NCBI RefSeq assembly: GCF_003259365.1
Contig: NZ_QLLY01000002.1
Span: forward strand, 310,001 to 374,000
Direction: 5' to 3'
From: Streptomyces sp. PsTaAH-137
GTDB lineage: Bacteria > Actinomycetota > Actinomycetes > Streptomycetales > Streptomycetaceae
Length of the DNA stretch: 64,000 nt
Shown here: in pieces, positions 50,435 through 58,189 of the stretch
Position numbering within the stretch: the stretch's first letter is position 1
How the letters are laid out: the number at the start of each line of letters is the position of its first letter
Program-made: the position numbers and the translations under genes
Notes under the pieces: model-generated
What the model saw: only the letters and a program-made list of their open reading frames with translations
Told to the model about the DNA's origin: nothing
Databases searched by the model: none

Positions 50435-51201
50435 CAGGCAGTGCCTTCCCAATCGGCAGGTGAAGAGATCGGGCGGGCCGATTCCCATACCTTCTCAACG
50501 CTCTCAGCGTAGGCGTCGAAGAGTTCACCGCCGGGCACGCGTCGCAGGTGCAGCACGGGGGCCATGTAGGCGCCGACGCCGTAGAGGTGCCCGTTCGCCA
50601 GCATCTCGTCATCGGCCCGGTATATCGAGTTGTAGAGGGTCGTGCTGTGGAGACGGAACTCCACCCCGGGTAGGCCGAAGAGTGGGCCGTAGTTGACGAG
50701 GGCGTTTCGAATCTTGCTTGCCATCGCAGGGCCGATCCCTTCATCCTCGCCGCGCATGGCAACGGCCGGCGACGCGGGCTCGCCCAGCATGAACCGGATG
50801 GGCACCCCGTCGGCAGACTTCTCCTTGACGATGCGGTGGAACGTCGCGTCCTCCGTGAGCCAGAACCCGGAGTAGACCAACAGGTCGAATTGACGGGTCG
50901 CTGTGGAGTACAGGCTGGTCCAGAGGGTCTGCATCACGACGGACCGGTGGGGATAGAGCCGGATCAGCTCCGCGTTGCCTGAGGCTGTGACCTCGGCTGA
51001 CGTCCGTTCGTCCGGCCACAGGTACGACACCTCGCATCGCAACAGTGAGGCAGTTGCGTACTGGAACCGACGGTACGGCTTGCGCTCAGGCTCGTTGATC
51101 CAGCGTTCCACTGTCTTGGCGGCGACACCTAGTCGTTCCGCGACTTCATCGAGGGTCAGGCCCAAGTCGACGATTGCGCCGCGTAGTCGCTCGTTGGGCA
51201 C
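50434..51201 (-). CDS. XRE-type regulator with DUF5919 (PLD-like) domain
   Basis: 255 residues from the GTG at 51201, six bases after a GGAGG. An N-terminal helix-turn-helix (RGAIVDLGLTLDEVAERLGVAAKTVERWI) is followed by a domain with PLD-like features (MQTLWTSLYSTATRQFDLLVYSGFWLTEDATFHRIV) known in Streptomyces as DUF5919. It is coupled to the NUDIX gene. This module is recurrent in AICEs and probably senses a cell signal that controls the element. It reads away from the control region at 51.2-51.7 kb. Confidence 0.8.
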   Translation of the reverse strand: MPNERLRGAIVDLGLTLDEVAERLGVAAKTVERWINEPERKPYRRFQYATASLLRCEVSYLWPDERTSAEVTASGNAELIRLYPHRSVVMQTLWTSLYSTATRQFDLLVYSGFWLTEDATFHRIVKEKSADGVPIRFMLGEPASPAVAMRGEDEGIGPAMASKIRNALVNYGPLFGLPGVEFRLHSTTLYNSIYRADDEMLANGHLYGVGAYMAPVLHLRRVPGGELFDAYAESVEKVWESARPISSPADWEGTA

Positions 51202-51743
51202 GTACAACCTCCGCTTGTTCGGGACGACTTGGTACGACTTCACCGTAACCAAGGACGACCCGAGTCGTACGCGTACGAAGTCGATCGTCGTGAGTGCCGG
51301 GGCCAGTCTGTAGGTACATCGAGCGCAAGGGGCTCGCGGAACCCAAAAAGCCGAAGGGCTTGACGCCGCGAACTTCCCTCTGCACGATGAGGGACATGTA
51401 ATACATGTCTCTCTCGTTCGATGGCTTCAGCGACTTGAACGAGCGCACGACAAGGGGCCCGGGACAGAGCGGGCCGAGGGTCCCGGATCCCTGGTCAACC
51501 GGAGGGCTAAGACCGAAAGGTCACGTCTCCATACGCCTGAAACGGGAGCTCGTGTTCCCGAAGGAGACACCGCATTGCCTCACCTGACCGCAGCTCGCTG
51601 CGGCCGGTTGCCTCCGCTGCTCGTCTCGCACGAGCAGCGCCGAGGGGAGCCGGATCTACCGACTTCAACGGCGTGCGGCCCCGGTGCTGTAACACCGGGG
51701 CCGCTGTTCGGGCCGTTGCCACCTGCTAGGGAGAACACGACCC
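51202..51743. promoter_or_regulatory. Central control region between the regulatory and transfer operons
   Basis: Three structured elements lie here. TCGTACGCGTACGA (51265-51278) is a perfect palindrome surrounded by several ACGACT/AGTCGT words, close to the XRE gene start. GACATGTAATACATGTC (51393-51409) is a palindrome in the right place for KorSA-like repression of the transfer operon. GCGGCCCCGGTG (51675-51686) and CACCGGGGCCGC (51693-51704) form a perfect 12-base hairpin just before DUF6284. A TTG-initiated frame starts at 51575 behind AAGGAG and could be a short leader; it runs on in the metalloprotease frame, so it is not called. Confidence 0.65.
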
Positions 51744-52013
51744 ATGGACCACATCGTCACTGTTCAGGAAGCTGTTACCGCGTTCGCCGACTTCATGGAG
51801 CCCACGGTCGCGGAGCTGGACGCGATCGACGCCGAGATGCCCGTGCTTCTGGCGGACGTCGACCTGCTCGACGCGCACATCAGGACCCTCGATCGCGCGC
51901 CGAGCGAGATGGACGCCCGCCGCATCCGCCGGGCCCGCCGCCGGGCGCTGGCCGCCCGCGTCGCTCTGCTGAACGGCACGGCCGGTCAGAGCGTGTCCGG
52001 AGGTGCCGCATGA
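51744..52013 (+). CDS. DUF6284 family small protein
   Basis: 89 residues: MDHIVTVQEAVTAFADFMEP, then a helical stretch with many Asp/Leu and a basic end (ARRIRRARRRALAARVALLNG). This small family is a regular first gene of AICE transfer operons. It is preceded by TAGGGAG and overlaps the next start (ATGATGA). Function unknown; a DNA-binding accessory protein is possible from the basic tail. Confidence 0.75.
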   Translation: MDHIVTVQEAVTAFADFMEPTVAELDAIDAEMPVLLADVDLLDAHIRTLDRAPSEMDARRIRRARRRALAARVALLNGTAGQSVSGGAA

Positions 52014-52612
52014 TGGCCACCGCTCCCGCCCCGGAGATCCTGGCCGACCACAGGGGCCGGCCGCGCGCGGTCCGCGACATGCCGCTGACCTATCAGCAGG
52101 CCCGGTTGGGGATGGCCTTTCACGAGGCTGGTCACGCCGTGCTGGCCATGGCCTACGGCATGACGGTGCACTCCTCTGAGGTTACCGCCTGGGAGCCCGC
52201 CGAGGGCCGGTGGGCGGTCACCGGCAACACCAAGTGGCAGGGGAACAACACCCCGCCCTGGCACTTCGCCGCGATGTGCGCCGGCGGACAGGTCGCCCAC
52301 GTCGACTACCTGATGACCTACGGCCTGTGGACGCCGGAACGGGCTCTAGCCTGCGACGCCGACCACGACCGTGAGCAGGCCATCGACATCCTCACCGCCC
52401 ACGGCATGCGCATTAGCGCCGATGGTGTGCCCGAGGGCGGCAAGTCGTGGGCGATGGTGCGCGGCATGGCGCGGCGCAAGGTCGCTCACCTGTGGCGCGA
52501 GATTCGCACTGTGGCTCACGCCATGGACGAGGACACGAAGCTGACCGGGAACGACATCGCCGCCCTGACCGGCCTCGCCCACGCCTTGACTGTTCGGGAG
52601 GTGGCGGCATGA
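52010..52612 (+). CDS. HEAGH-motif protein (M41-like metalloprotease fold)
   Basis: 200 residues from the ATGATG at 52010. The zinc motif HEAGHAVLAMAYGM is near residue 36, of the HExxH type used by FtsH (M41) peptidases, and a later ALACDADHDREQAI with acidic residues may give the third ligand. There is no AAA domain and no membrane helix, so this is a stand-alone peptidase-like protein. It overlaps both neighbours by three or four bases, so it is an integral part of the transfer operon. I know of it only as a recurrent unnamed AICE gene. Confidence 0.65.
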   Translation: MMATAPAPEILADHRGRPRAVRDMPLTYQQARLGMAFHEAGHAVLAMAYGMTVHSSEVTAWEPAEGRWAVTGNTKWQGNNTPPWHFAAMCAGGQVAHVDYLMTYGLWTPERALACDADHDREQAIDILTAHGMRISADGVPEGGKSWAMVRGMARRKVAHLWREIRTVAHAMDEDTKLTGNDIAALTGLAHALTVREVAA

Positions 52613-53616
52613 CTGCCACGACCACGACCGAGCGTCCGGCGGTTCCCCCGCTGACGCGCCCGGAGTTGGGGTTGGCCGGTGTGGGTGCCGCGGCTGCGGC
52701 CGGCATCGGTTCGCTCGGTTTGCTCGCCTCCTTTGACGCGGTCTCTTCTGCCGCGTTGCGGTGGGGGTTCGCCGATCCGTGGATGCTGCCCGTCGGTATC
52801 GACGTGGCCATCCCGGTGTTCACCGTCGCCAACCTGCTGCTGATCCGCATGGACATGGGATTGGCGTGGGTGCGGTTCGTGCCCTGGCTGCTCACCCTGG
52901 TCACCTGCGGGCTGAACATCGCCGCAGGGGACGGGATGTGGGCCAAGCTCGCACACGGCACGATGCCGCTGCTGTGGGTGGTGTTTTCCGAGATCGGCGC
53001 GCACATCTACGCCGTCCGCATCGGCGCGGTCACCGGCCGCAAGATGGACAAGATTCGCTGGACGCGGTGGCTGCTCGCGCCGTGGCCGACGTTCACGCTG
53101 TGGCGGCGCATGACGCTGTGGGAAATCACCTCCTACGCCGACGCGCTCACCCGGGAACGACAGCGGCAGTTGGCCCGCGCCGACCTGCGCGAGGAACACG
53201 GCCGGATGTGGCGTTCGAAGACACCACGACGTGCCCGTGTCCTGCTCAAGCTCGGTGCCCTCGCCCCCGGCACCGAGCCGGTGACGGAGCAGCCGGAACA
53301 GCCCGAGACCCCGACGCCGGAGGCCCCGGCGCCGTCGCCCGCACCCCGCAAGCCGTCCGCGCCGCGCCGCCGCCCGGCCAAGGCGCCCGCGCGCCGCACG
53401 CTCGAAGAGCTGACGGAAGAGGCGCGGGAGTTGACCGGCTCGTGGTCGGACGCGGACATCAACGCCGAAGCGCTGCGCAAGGGCCTGCACTGCGGGGCCA
53501 AGCAGGCCCGCCAGGTGCGCGACACCCTCACCGCGGAGCGCGCCGGAACCTCGCTGCACGCCGTCGACACCCCCGCCGACGACGATGGCGAGACGGTCGG
53601 GGAGGTGGCGGCATGA
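52609..53616 (+). CDS. DUF2637 membrane protein
   Basis: 335 residues. About four membrane helices fill the first 145 residues (AGVGAAAAAGIGSLGLLASF; MLPVGIDVAIPVFTVANLLL; FVPWLLTLVTCGLNIAAG; TMPLLWVVFSEIGAHIYAV), the DUF2637 pattern found in AICE and plasmid Spd-type proteins. A Pro/Ala/Glu-rich linker (about 225-265) leads to a small C-terminal helix-turn-helix-like domain (SWSDADINAEALRKGLHCGAKQARQVRDTL). It probably helps plasmid spread at the membrane. Start and stop both overlap neighbouring genes. Confidence 0.8.
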   Translation: MTATTTTERPAVPPLTRPELGLAGVGAAAAAGIGSLGLLASFDAVSSAALRWGFADPWMLPVGIDVAIPVFTVANLLLIRMDMGLAWVRFVPWLLTLVTCGLNIAAGDGMWAKLAHGTMPLLWVVFSEIGAHIYAVRIGAVTGRKMDKIRWTRWLLAPWPTFTLWRRMTLWEITSYADALTRERQRQLARADLREEHGRMWRSKTPRRARVLLKLGALAPGTEPVTEQPEQPETPTPEAPAPSPAPRKPSAPRRRPAKAPARRTLEELTEEARELTGSWSDADINAEALRKGLHCGAKQARQVRDTLTAERAGTSLHAVDTPADDDGETVGEVAA

Positions 53617-54260
53617 ACACCCTGTTAGAGGTTCTCGCCGCATCCGTCCCGCTGGCAACCGGGTGGGCCTCGCATGTGCGCTGGCTCGGCCGGCGCCTGC
53701 ACATCGCCCGGCGTGACCCGCTGACCGGGCTGCGCACTCGCGACGCCTTCACCCACCGCGCCACAACCCTGTTGAGGGACCCGCGCGCGGTCGTGGTGCT
53801 CGCGGATGTGGACCGCTTCAAGCAGATCAACGACACCCACGGCCACGCCGCCGGAGACATGCTGCTGAAGGCCACCGCCGACCGGCTCGCCCACCACGTG
53901 GGCCGCAAGGGTGTGGCGGGTCGGCTCGGGGGCGATGAGTTCGCCGCCGTCCTGATCGACGAGCACGGCGCCGCCGACCTGCTCGCCCTGCTCCACGGCA
54001 TCCTCGCCCGCCCCGTCGACGGCCAGAACCCCGACGTGCACACCACCGTCTCGCTCGGCTGGGTCCGCGCCGCCGACTTCCCCGCCGAGGACCTGTCCGG
54101 CCTGCTGCGGCGGGCCGATGAGTCGATGTACGCGGCCAAGCAGGCCCGATCCGGGCTCAAGCGGGCCGGGCTCGGCAGGCTGTTCGCCACGGTCGCCGGA
54201 CGACGGTCGGGGCGCCACGGTGCCCGCACCGCGCCGCCCGCGATCGGGGTGGCTGCGTGA
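53613..54260 (+). CDS. GGDEF-domain protein (putative diguanylate cyclase) with a TTA codon
   Basis: 215 residues. One N-terminal hydrophobic segment precedes a GGDEF domain: RDPLTGLRTRDAF, VVLADVDRFKQINDTHGHAAGDMLL and the intact signature RLGGDEFAAVL near residue 109. Metal-binding Asp residues are kept and no RxxD inhibitory site is visible, so the enzyme could make c-di-GMP without feedback. Codon 5 is TTA (53625-53627), so translation should need the bldA tRNA. As c-di-GMP acts with BldD to delay sporulation, the element may influence host development. It overlaps both neighbouring genes. Confidence 0.8.
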   Translation: MNTLLEVLAASVPLATGWASHVRWLGRRLHIARRDPLTGLRTRDAFTHRATTLLRDPRAVVVLADVDRFKQINDTHGHAAGDMLLKATADRLAHHVGRKGVAGRLGGDEFAAVLIDEHGAADLLALLHGILARPVDGQNPDVHTTVSLGWVRAADFPAEDLSGLLRRADESMYAAKQARSGLKRAGLGRLFATVAGRRSGRHGARTAPPAIGVAA

Positions 54261-54643
54261 TGTCGGCGCTGACCCTCGCCAAGTGCTACTGCCCCTCGGG
54301 CGGCCAGTTCGGCATACCGACCTACCCCTGGCGCTACGCCCCGACCGGTCTCGCCACCCGCCGCCAGCTCCGAGCGCTCGGCTTGCGGCCGGGCGGTCAG
54401 GAGGTGGCCGCGCAGGTGCTGCGACCGCGCTACCGGCGCGGGCCGTTGGTCGCCTACCTCTACCGCGTCGACCGCGCCAAGCCGGTGCGGCCGATGACGC
54501 CGGGCAAGTGGGCCGCGCTCGCCAAGGCGATGTGCGCCCGGCGCACGTGCCCGGTCTGCCGGCGCGATGCCGGATACGTCATCCCGGGCTCGCTCGGCAT
54601 GTGTGTGCCCTGCGCCTACCCCGAGGAGCAGCGCGCCGCCTGA
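54257..54643 (+). CDS. RRQRL-motif zinc-binding protein
   Basis: 128 residues. The start is a GTG overlapping the GGDEF stop, with ATG next. Features: KCYCPSGGQFGIPTYPWRYAPTGLATRRQLRALGLRPGG (the family motif in the form TRRQLRA) and a C-terminal zinc cluster, CARRTCPVCRRDAGY ... MCVPCAYP. This protein is a regular neighbour of traB in AICEs. Nucleic acid binding is likely; no function is known. Last gene of the operon. Confidence 0.75.
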   Translation: MMSALTLAKCYCPSGGQFGIPTYPWRYAPTGLATRRQLRALGLRPGGQEVAAQVLRPRYRRGPLVAYLYRVDRAKPVRPMTPGKWAALAKAMCARRTCPVCRRDAGYVIPGSLGMCVPCAYPEEQRAA

Positions 54644-54700
54644 ACAAGGCACGCACTTTGCGTGCCCTGCTGCCCGGTATCCGGGCTGATGCTCAGTGCA

Positions 54701-54741
54701 CGGGCCCGACCGCCTACCTCTCACAGCGTCGGCCGGGCCCG
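54701..54741 (+). terminator. GC-rich hairpin in front of the traB-like gene
   Basis: CGGGCCCGACCG (54701-54712) and CGGCCGGGCCCG (54730-54741) form a 12-base stem with one mismatch. It ends 31 bases before the GTG start of the translocase, with CCATCCCT words after it. Similar hairpins precede three other blocks of the element. Confidence 0.6.
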
Positions 54742-54772
54742 CCATCCCTCCATCCCTGAAGGGGAGTCTTCA

Positions 54773-57019
54773 GTGAATCACCCCGAAGAGAACGGCGAGT
54801 TCTTCGAACGACTCGAAGCCGAGTTGCACGCCGACCGCACCGGTGAAGTGGTCGACCTCGACAAGGCACGCACCGCCCGCGCCGGGTCGCCCGACCGGAC
54901 CGGTATCGAGTCGCCCGACCGATCGGCCGACTCGACCGCCGGTGAGTCGGCCCTCCGTACCCTCGACCCGTCAGCCGACGCGGACGACGACGAGTCGGCC
55001 GACTCGGCACGGCCGCGTCCGGCCGACCCGTCGACCCTGCCGGGCCCCGGGATCACGACCTACAAGCGCAAGCCGATCCTGCCGTCCTGGCTGAAGTCCA
55101 AGCCCGGCTTCGTCTCGACCACGCAGCGCGCCACCGGCAACGCCTTCTACGCCACGGCCTTTCACGGCATCCGGACCCCCTGGTACGTGCTGCGGCTGTC
55201 CATGGACGCGCCGAAGGGTGCGGCGCGGCTGGTCAAGCAGACCAACCGGTGGGTGTGGGACGTCGAGGCTGCCCCGCTGCGGGCGTACGAGGTGGAGCAC
55301 GAGAACACCGGCGAGTACCTGAAGCTGTCCCGCCAGCGCGACCGCCGCGTCCGCCTTCGCATGCTGGTCATGGCCGTCGCCGGACTCATCGGGGTGCCGC
55401 TCGCGATGGCCTGCTACGTGCTGGCACCGGGCTGGCTGACACTGTTCGCGTCGGCCGCCGTGCTGGCCGCCGGATTCAAGGGCGGCAAGGCCGATGAGCC
55501 CGTGATCGGGCGGGCGGTGCTGAAGACCGAGTTGGAGAAGCTGACCACCTCGATCGTGCTCCGCGCGCTGGACAACATCGGCAACCCGAAGCTGACGGCC
55601 GCCATCAAGAAGGGCGCCGACATGAACGGGATGCGGTTCACCTCCGAAATCACCCGCGACGGGCCCGGCTACCGCGCCGACCTCGACCTTCCGTGGGGTG
55701 TCACGCCGGAGGACATCATGGAGGCGCGCAAGTCGCTCGCCTCCGGCCTGCGCCGCAAGGTCGGCTGCGTGTGGCCGTCGGCCGACCCGACCGAGCACGA
55801 GGGACGGCTCGTGCTGTGGGTCGGGGACAAGCCGATGAACGAGACGACCAAGCCCGCCTGGCCGCTGCTGAAGTCCGGTGTGGTCGACCTGTTCAAGCCG
55901 GTCGTCTTCGGCAACGACCAGCGCATGGGCGACGTGTCCGTCACCCTGATGTTCGCGTCCGTCATCGTCGGCTCCATCCCGCGCATGGGCAAGACGTTCC
56001 TGATGCGGCTGTTCCTGCTCATCGCCGCTCTCGACCCGCGCGCGGAGGTCCACGCGTTCGACTTCAAGGGCACCGGCGACTTCGGCGCCCTCGAACCCGT
56101 CTGCCACCGCTACCGGGCCGGGGATGAGGACGAGGACATCGAGTACGTCCTGCACGCCCTGCGTGAGCTGCGCCAGGAGCTGCGGCGGCGAGCGAAGGTC
56201 ATCAAGTCGCTGCCGCGTTCGCGGTGCCCGGAGTCGAAGGTGACCCCGGAGCTGGCCAACGACAAGTCCCTTGGCCTGCATCCGATCGTGGCCGGGTTCG
56301 ATGAGTGCCAGGTCCCCTTCGAGCACGAGAAGTTCGGCGCCGAACTGGAGGAAATCGCAACTGACCTGGGCAAGCGCGGTCCGGCGCTGGGGATGACGAT
56401 GCTGTTCGGCACGCAGCGTCCCGACGCGAAGTCGCTGCCCACCGGCATCTCCGCGAACGCGGTGCTGCGGTTCTGCCTGAAGGTCATGGCGCAGCCGGCC
56501 AACGACATGGTGCTGGGCACCTCGATGTACAAGGCCGGATACCGGGCCACGATGTTCTCCCGCACCGACCGCGGCATCTGCTGGATGGCCGGCGAGGGCG
56601 ACGACCCCCGCATCGTCGCCTCCGCGTTCGTGGACGCGGTCGGCGCGGAGCAGGTCGTGGCGCGGGCCCGGCAGATGCGCGAGGAGTACGGCAACGTCAC
56701 CGGCCACGCCATCGGCCAGCTCCCCGAGACCGAAGACGCCTCCTTCGACCTGCTCGCCGACGTGCTGAAGGTCGTGGCGGTCGACGAGGAGAAGGTGTGG
56801 AACGAGAAGGTCGCCACCCGCCTCGCCGACCTGCGCCCCGACATCTACACGGGCTGGAAGGCCGAGACGGTCGCCAAGAACCTGCGCCCGCACGGCGTCA
56901 GCGCCCAGGACGTCTGGGGCACCAGCGACAAGGGCAAGGGCACCACCCGGCGCGGCATCGCCCGCGCCGACATCCTCAAGGCTGTTACCGAACGTGACGG
57001 AAAGCCGGGCAAGGGCTGA
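54773..57019 (+). CDS. TraB/TraSA-type FtsK-SpoIIIE DNA translocase
   Basis: 748 residues from a GTG after AAGGGGAG. The N-terminal ~95 residues are acidic and Asp/Ser-rich, then come two membrane helices (LRMLVMAVAGLIGVPLAMACYVLAPG and WLTLFASAAVLAAGF, about 200-240), and the FtsK/SpoIIIE motor: Walker A SIPRMGKT near residue 400, Walker B IVAGFDECQ near 505, and the C-terminal winged helix (about 670-745). A single protein of this type moves double-stranded element DNA between mycelia. The clt-like repeat follows its stop. Confidence 0.92.
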   Translation: MNHPEENGEFFERLEAELHADRTGEVVDLDKARTARAGSPDRTGIESPDRSADSTAGESALRTLDPSADADDDESADSARPRPADPSTLPGPGITTYKRKPILPSWLKSKPGFVSTTQRATGNAFYATAFHGIRTPWYVLRLSMDAPKGAARLVKQTNRWVWDVEAAPLRAYEVEHENTGEYLKLSRQRDRRVRLRMLVMAVAGLIGVPLAMACYVLAPGWLTLFASAAVLAAGFKGGKADEPVIGRAVLKTELEKLTTSIVLRALDNIGNPKLTAAIKKGADMNGMRFTSEITRDGPGYRADLDLPWGVTPEDIMEARKSLASGLRRKVGCVWPSADPTEHEGRLVLWVGDKPMNETTKPAWPLLKSGVVDLFKPVVFGNDQRMGDVSVTLMFASVIVGSIPRMGKTFLMRLFLLIAALDPRAEVHAFDFKGTGDFGALEPVCHRYRAGDEDEDIEYVLHALRELRQELRRRAKVIKSLPRSRCPESKVTPELANDKSLGLHPIVAGFDECQVPFEHEKFGAELEEIATDLGKRGPALGMTMLFGTQRPDAKSLPTGISANAVLRFCLKVMAQPANDMVLGTSMYKAGYRATMFSRTDRGICWMAGEGDDPRIVASAFVDAVGAEQVVARARQMREEYGNVTGHAIGQLPETEDASFDLLADVLKVVAVDEEKVWNEKVATRLADLRPDIYTGWKAETVAKNLRPHGVSAQDVWGTSDKGKGTTRRGIARADILKAVTERDGKPGKG

Positions 57020-57029
57020 CGCGGACCTC

Positions 57030-57118
57030 TGCTAGGTCTAGCACCCCACCGGTGCTAGACCTAGCAGCCCCGCTAGCACCCCATTCCCTATCTGATCAGG
57101 GAACTCGTATCTAGCACC
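57030..57118 (+). repeat. clt-like region: CTAGCACC repeats with a 16-base hairpin
   Basis: TGCTAGGTCTAGCACC (57030-57045) and GGTGCTAGACCTAGCA (57051-57066) form a perfect 16-base stem. The octamer CTAGCACC occurs at 57038, 57073 and 57111 in direct orientation and at 57051 inverted. In related plasmids TraB binds octamer repeats (TRS) in the clt locus next to traB, so this is a good candidate. The stem may also terminate the traB transcript. Confidence 0.6.
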
Positions 57119-57160
57119 TCACCTGCGGGAATCCCCGGAAACCGCCCTGGAGGGCACCCC

Positions 57161-57454
57161 ATGACCCCCCTGCTCCTTGCTAGCGCCTGCCTACTCATAG
57201 TCACGCTCGGTTACGGAAGTCTGTGTGCGGGCAGCCCGTACGGCGACTGCCGCCGCTGCCACGGCATGGGCCACGCCATCAAGCGAACCCGATCCGGCGC
57301 CCTCAAGCGCGGCAAGGACTGCCGCCGCTGCCACGGCCACGGCAAGCGCCTCCGCATCGGCCGCCGCCTGTACAACCTCTGGCTGCGCATCTACCGCGAA
57401 GGCCAGACCGACGCACCCAAGCCCGCCGCCCGTCCGTTCGCGAAGAAGGGCTGA
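57161..57454 (+). CDS. Small membrane protein with two DnaJ-like zinc motifs
   Basis: 97 residues. One N-terminal membrane helix (LLLASACLLIVTLGYGSL), then two CxxCHGxGx motifs: DCRRCHGMGHAIK (near residue 30) and DCRRCHGHGKRLR (near residue 51), followed by a basic tail. The four Cys probably hold one zinc, as in DnaJ zinc fingers. It heads the small spd-like gene group after the clt region. Confidence 0.7.
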   Translation: MTPLLLASACLLIVTLGYGSLCAGSPYGDCRRCHGMGHAIKRTRSGALKRGKDCRRCHGHGKRLRIGRRLYNLWLRIYREGQTDAPKPAARPFAKKG

Positions 57455-57457
57455 CCC

Positions 57458-57640
57458 ATGGCCATCACCATCTCGCTCGTCCTGCTCTTCGGCCTCTTCC
57501 TGGCCCTGATCCTGCGAGCCAACAAGAGCTACGGCACCGCGCTCGTGGCCGCCTTCTTCGGCTTCTACGTCGCCAGCACCGGGGCGGCCGGAACCATCAA
57601 CGACCTCATGACCGCGCTCGTCCACGCACTGCCCAACTGA
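57458..57640 (+). CDS. Small two-helix Spd-like membrane protein
   Basis: 60 residues. A first helix (ISLVLLFGLFLALIL) and a second (GTALVAAFFGFYVASTGAAG) with a short amphipathic end. It begins three bases after the zinc-motif gene. Small proteins of this size in AICEs belong to the plasmid-spread group. Confidence 0.65.
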   Translation: MAITISLVLLFGLFLALILRANKSYGTALVAAFFGFYVASTGAAGTINDLMTALVHALPN

Positions 57641-57657
57641 CCCTGAGAGGAATGGTC

Positions 57658-58089
57658 GTGAACGAGCCCACCGCCTATCCGCCGGCCGACACTGTCCGCT
57701 ACCTCACGCCGATCCCCACCGCAGCACCGATGGTCCCCGTCCAGAGCGGCCGCGTCCCCGCTGTGGCATCCATCGTGCTGCCCGACGGCCGGGTCGTCAC
57801 CGGCTACGCCATCGACGCGGCCAAACCCGAGCCAGCCGCCGCCAAGCCGCCCGTCTCGCGGGCCGCAGTGAACCTCGCGCTCGGCGGCGTCGGCTTCACC
57901 GCCGTCTGCGGCGGACTGCTGATGCTGACCACGTTCATCGCCGCACTCGCCGCGCTCATCCACCAGCTCATCATCCTTGCTGCGGTCATCTTCGGCGGGT
58001 TCATCGCCGTCCAGCTCTTCGCCGGGGCGGGCGGGACCACGGTCAACATCCGCAAAGCCGTGTTCAAGCGCAACCACTTCCACGGCTAA
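57658..58089 (+). CDS. SpdB-like membrane protein
   Basis: 143 residues from the GTG at 57658 (AGAGG seven bases upstream). A Pro/Ala-rich cytoplasmic N-terminus (about 75 residues) and two membrane helices (LALGGVGFTAVCGGLLMLTTFIAALAAL; IHQLIILAAVIFGGFIAVQLF) with the tail TVNIRKAVFKRNHFHG. The composition and place fit the SpdB group that works with TraB in intramycelial spread. Confidence 0.7.
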   Translation: MNEPTAYPPADTVRYLTPIPTAAPMVPVQSGRVPAVASIVLPDGRVVTGYAIDAAKPEPAAAKPPVSRAAVNLALGGVGFTAVCGGLLMLTTFIAALAALIHQLIILAAVIFGGFIAVQLFAGAGGTTVNIRKAVFKRNHFHG

Positions 58090-58093
58090 CTAC

Positions 58094-58189
58094 GCCGGGG
58101 CGGGCGTCGTCTCTCCACAAGCCGCGCCCGCCCCGGTCTCTCCCATCCCTCGTAAGAGCAGGAGAAACCCCAGCATGACCCATCCCGCC
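58094..58189 (+). repeat. Leader module, copy 1 (hairpin, CCATCCCT, RBS, ATGACCCA)
   Basis: CCGGGGCGGGCG (58095-58106) and CGCCCGCCCCGG (58125-58136) make a perfect 12-base stem. Behind it come CCATCCCTC, AAGAGCAGGAGAAACCCC and ATGACCCA. Nearly the same 95 bases precede the prim-pol gene. A transcription attenuator or a duplicated promoter/leader is possible. Confidence 0.7.

Noticed and set aside
51575..52009. TTG-started frame continuous with the metalloprotease frame
   Set aside because: It crosses a strong hairpin and the DUF6284 gene in another frame. The ATGATG at 52010 is a better start for the HEAGH protein. A short leader peptide at its beginning remains possible.
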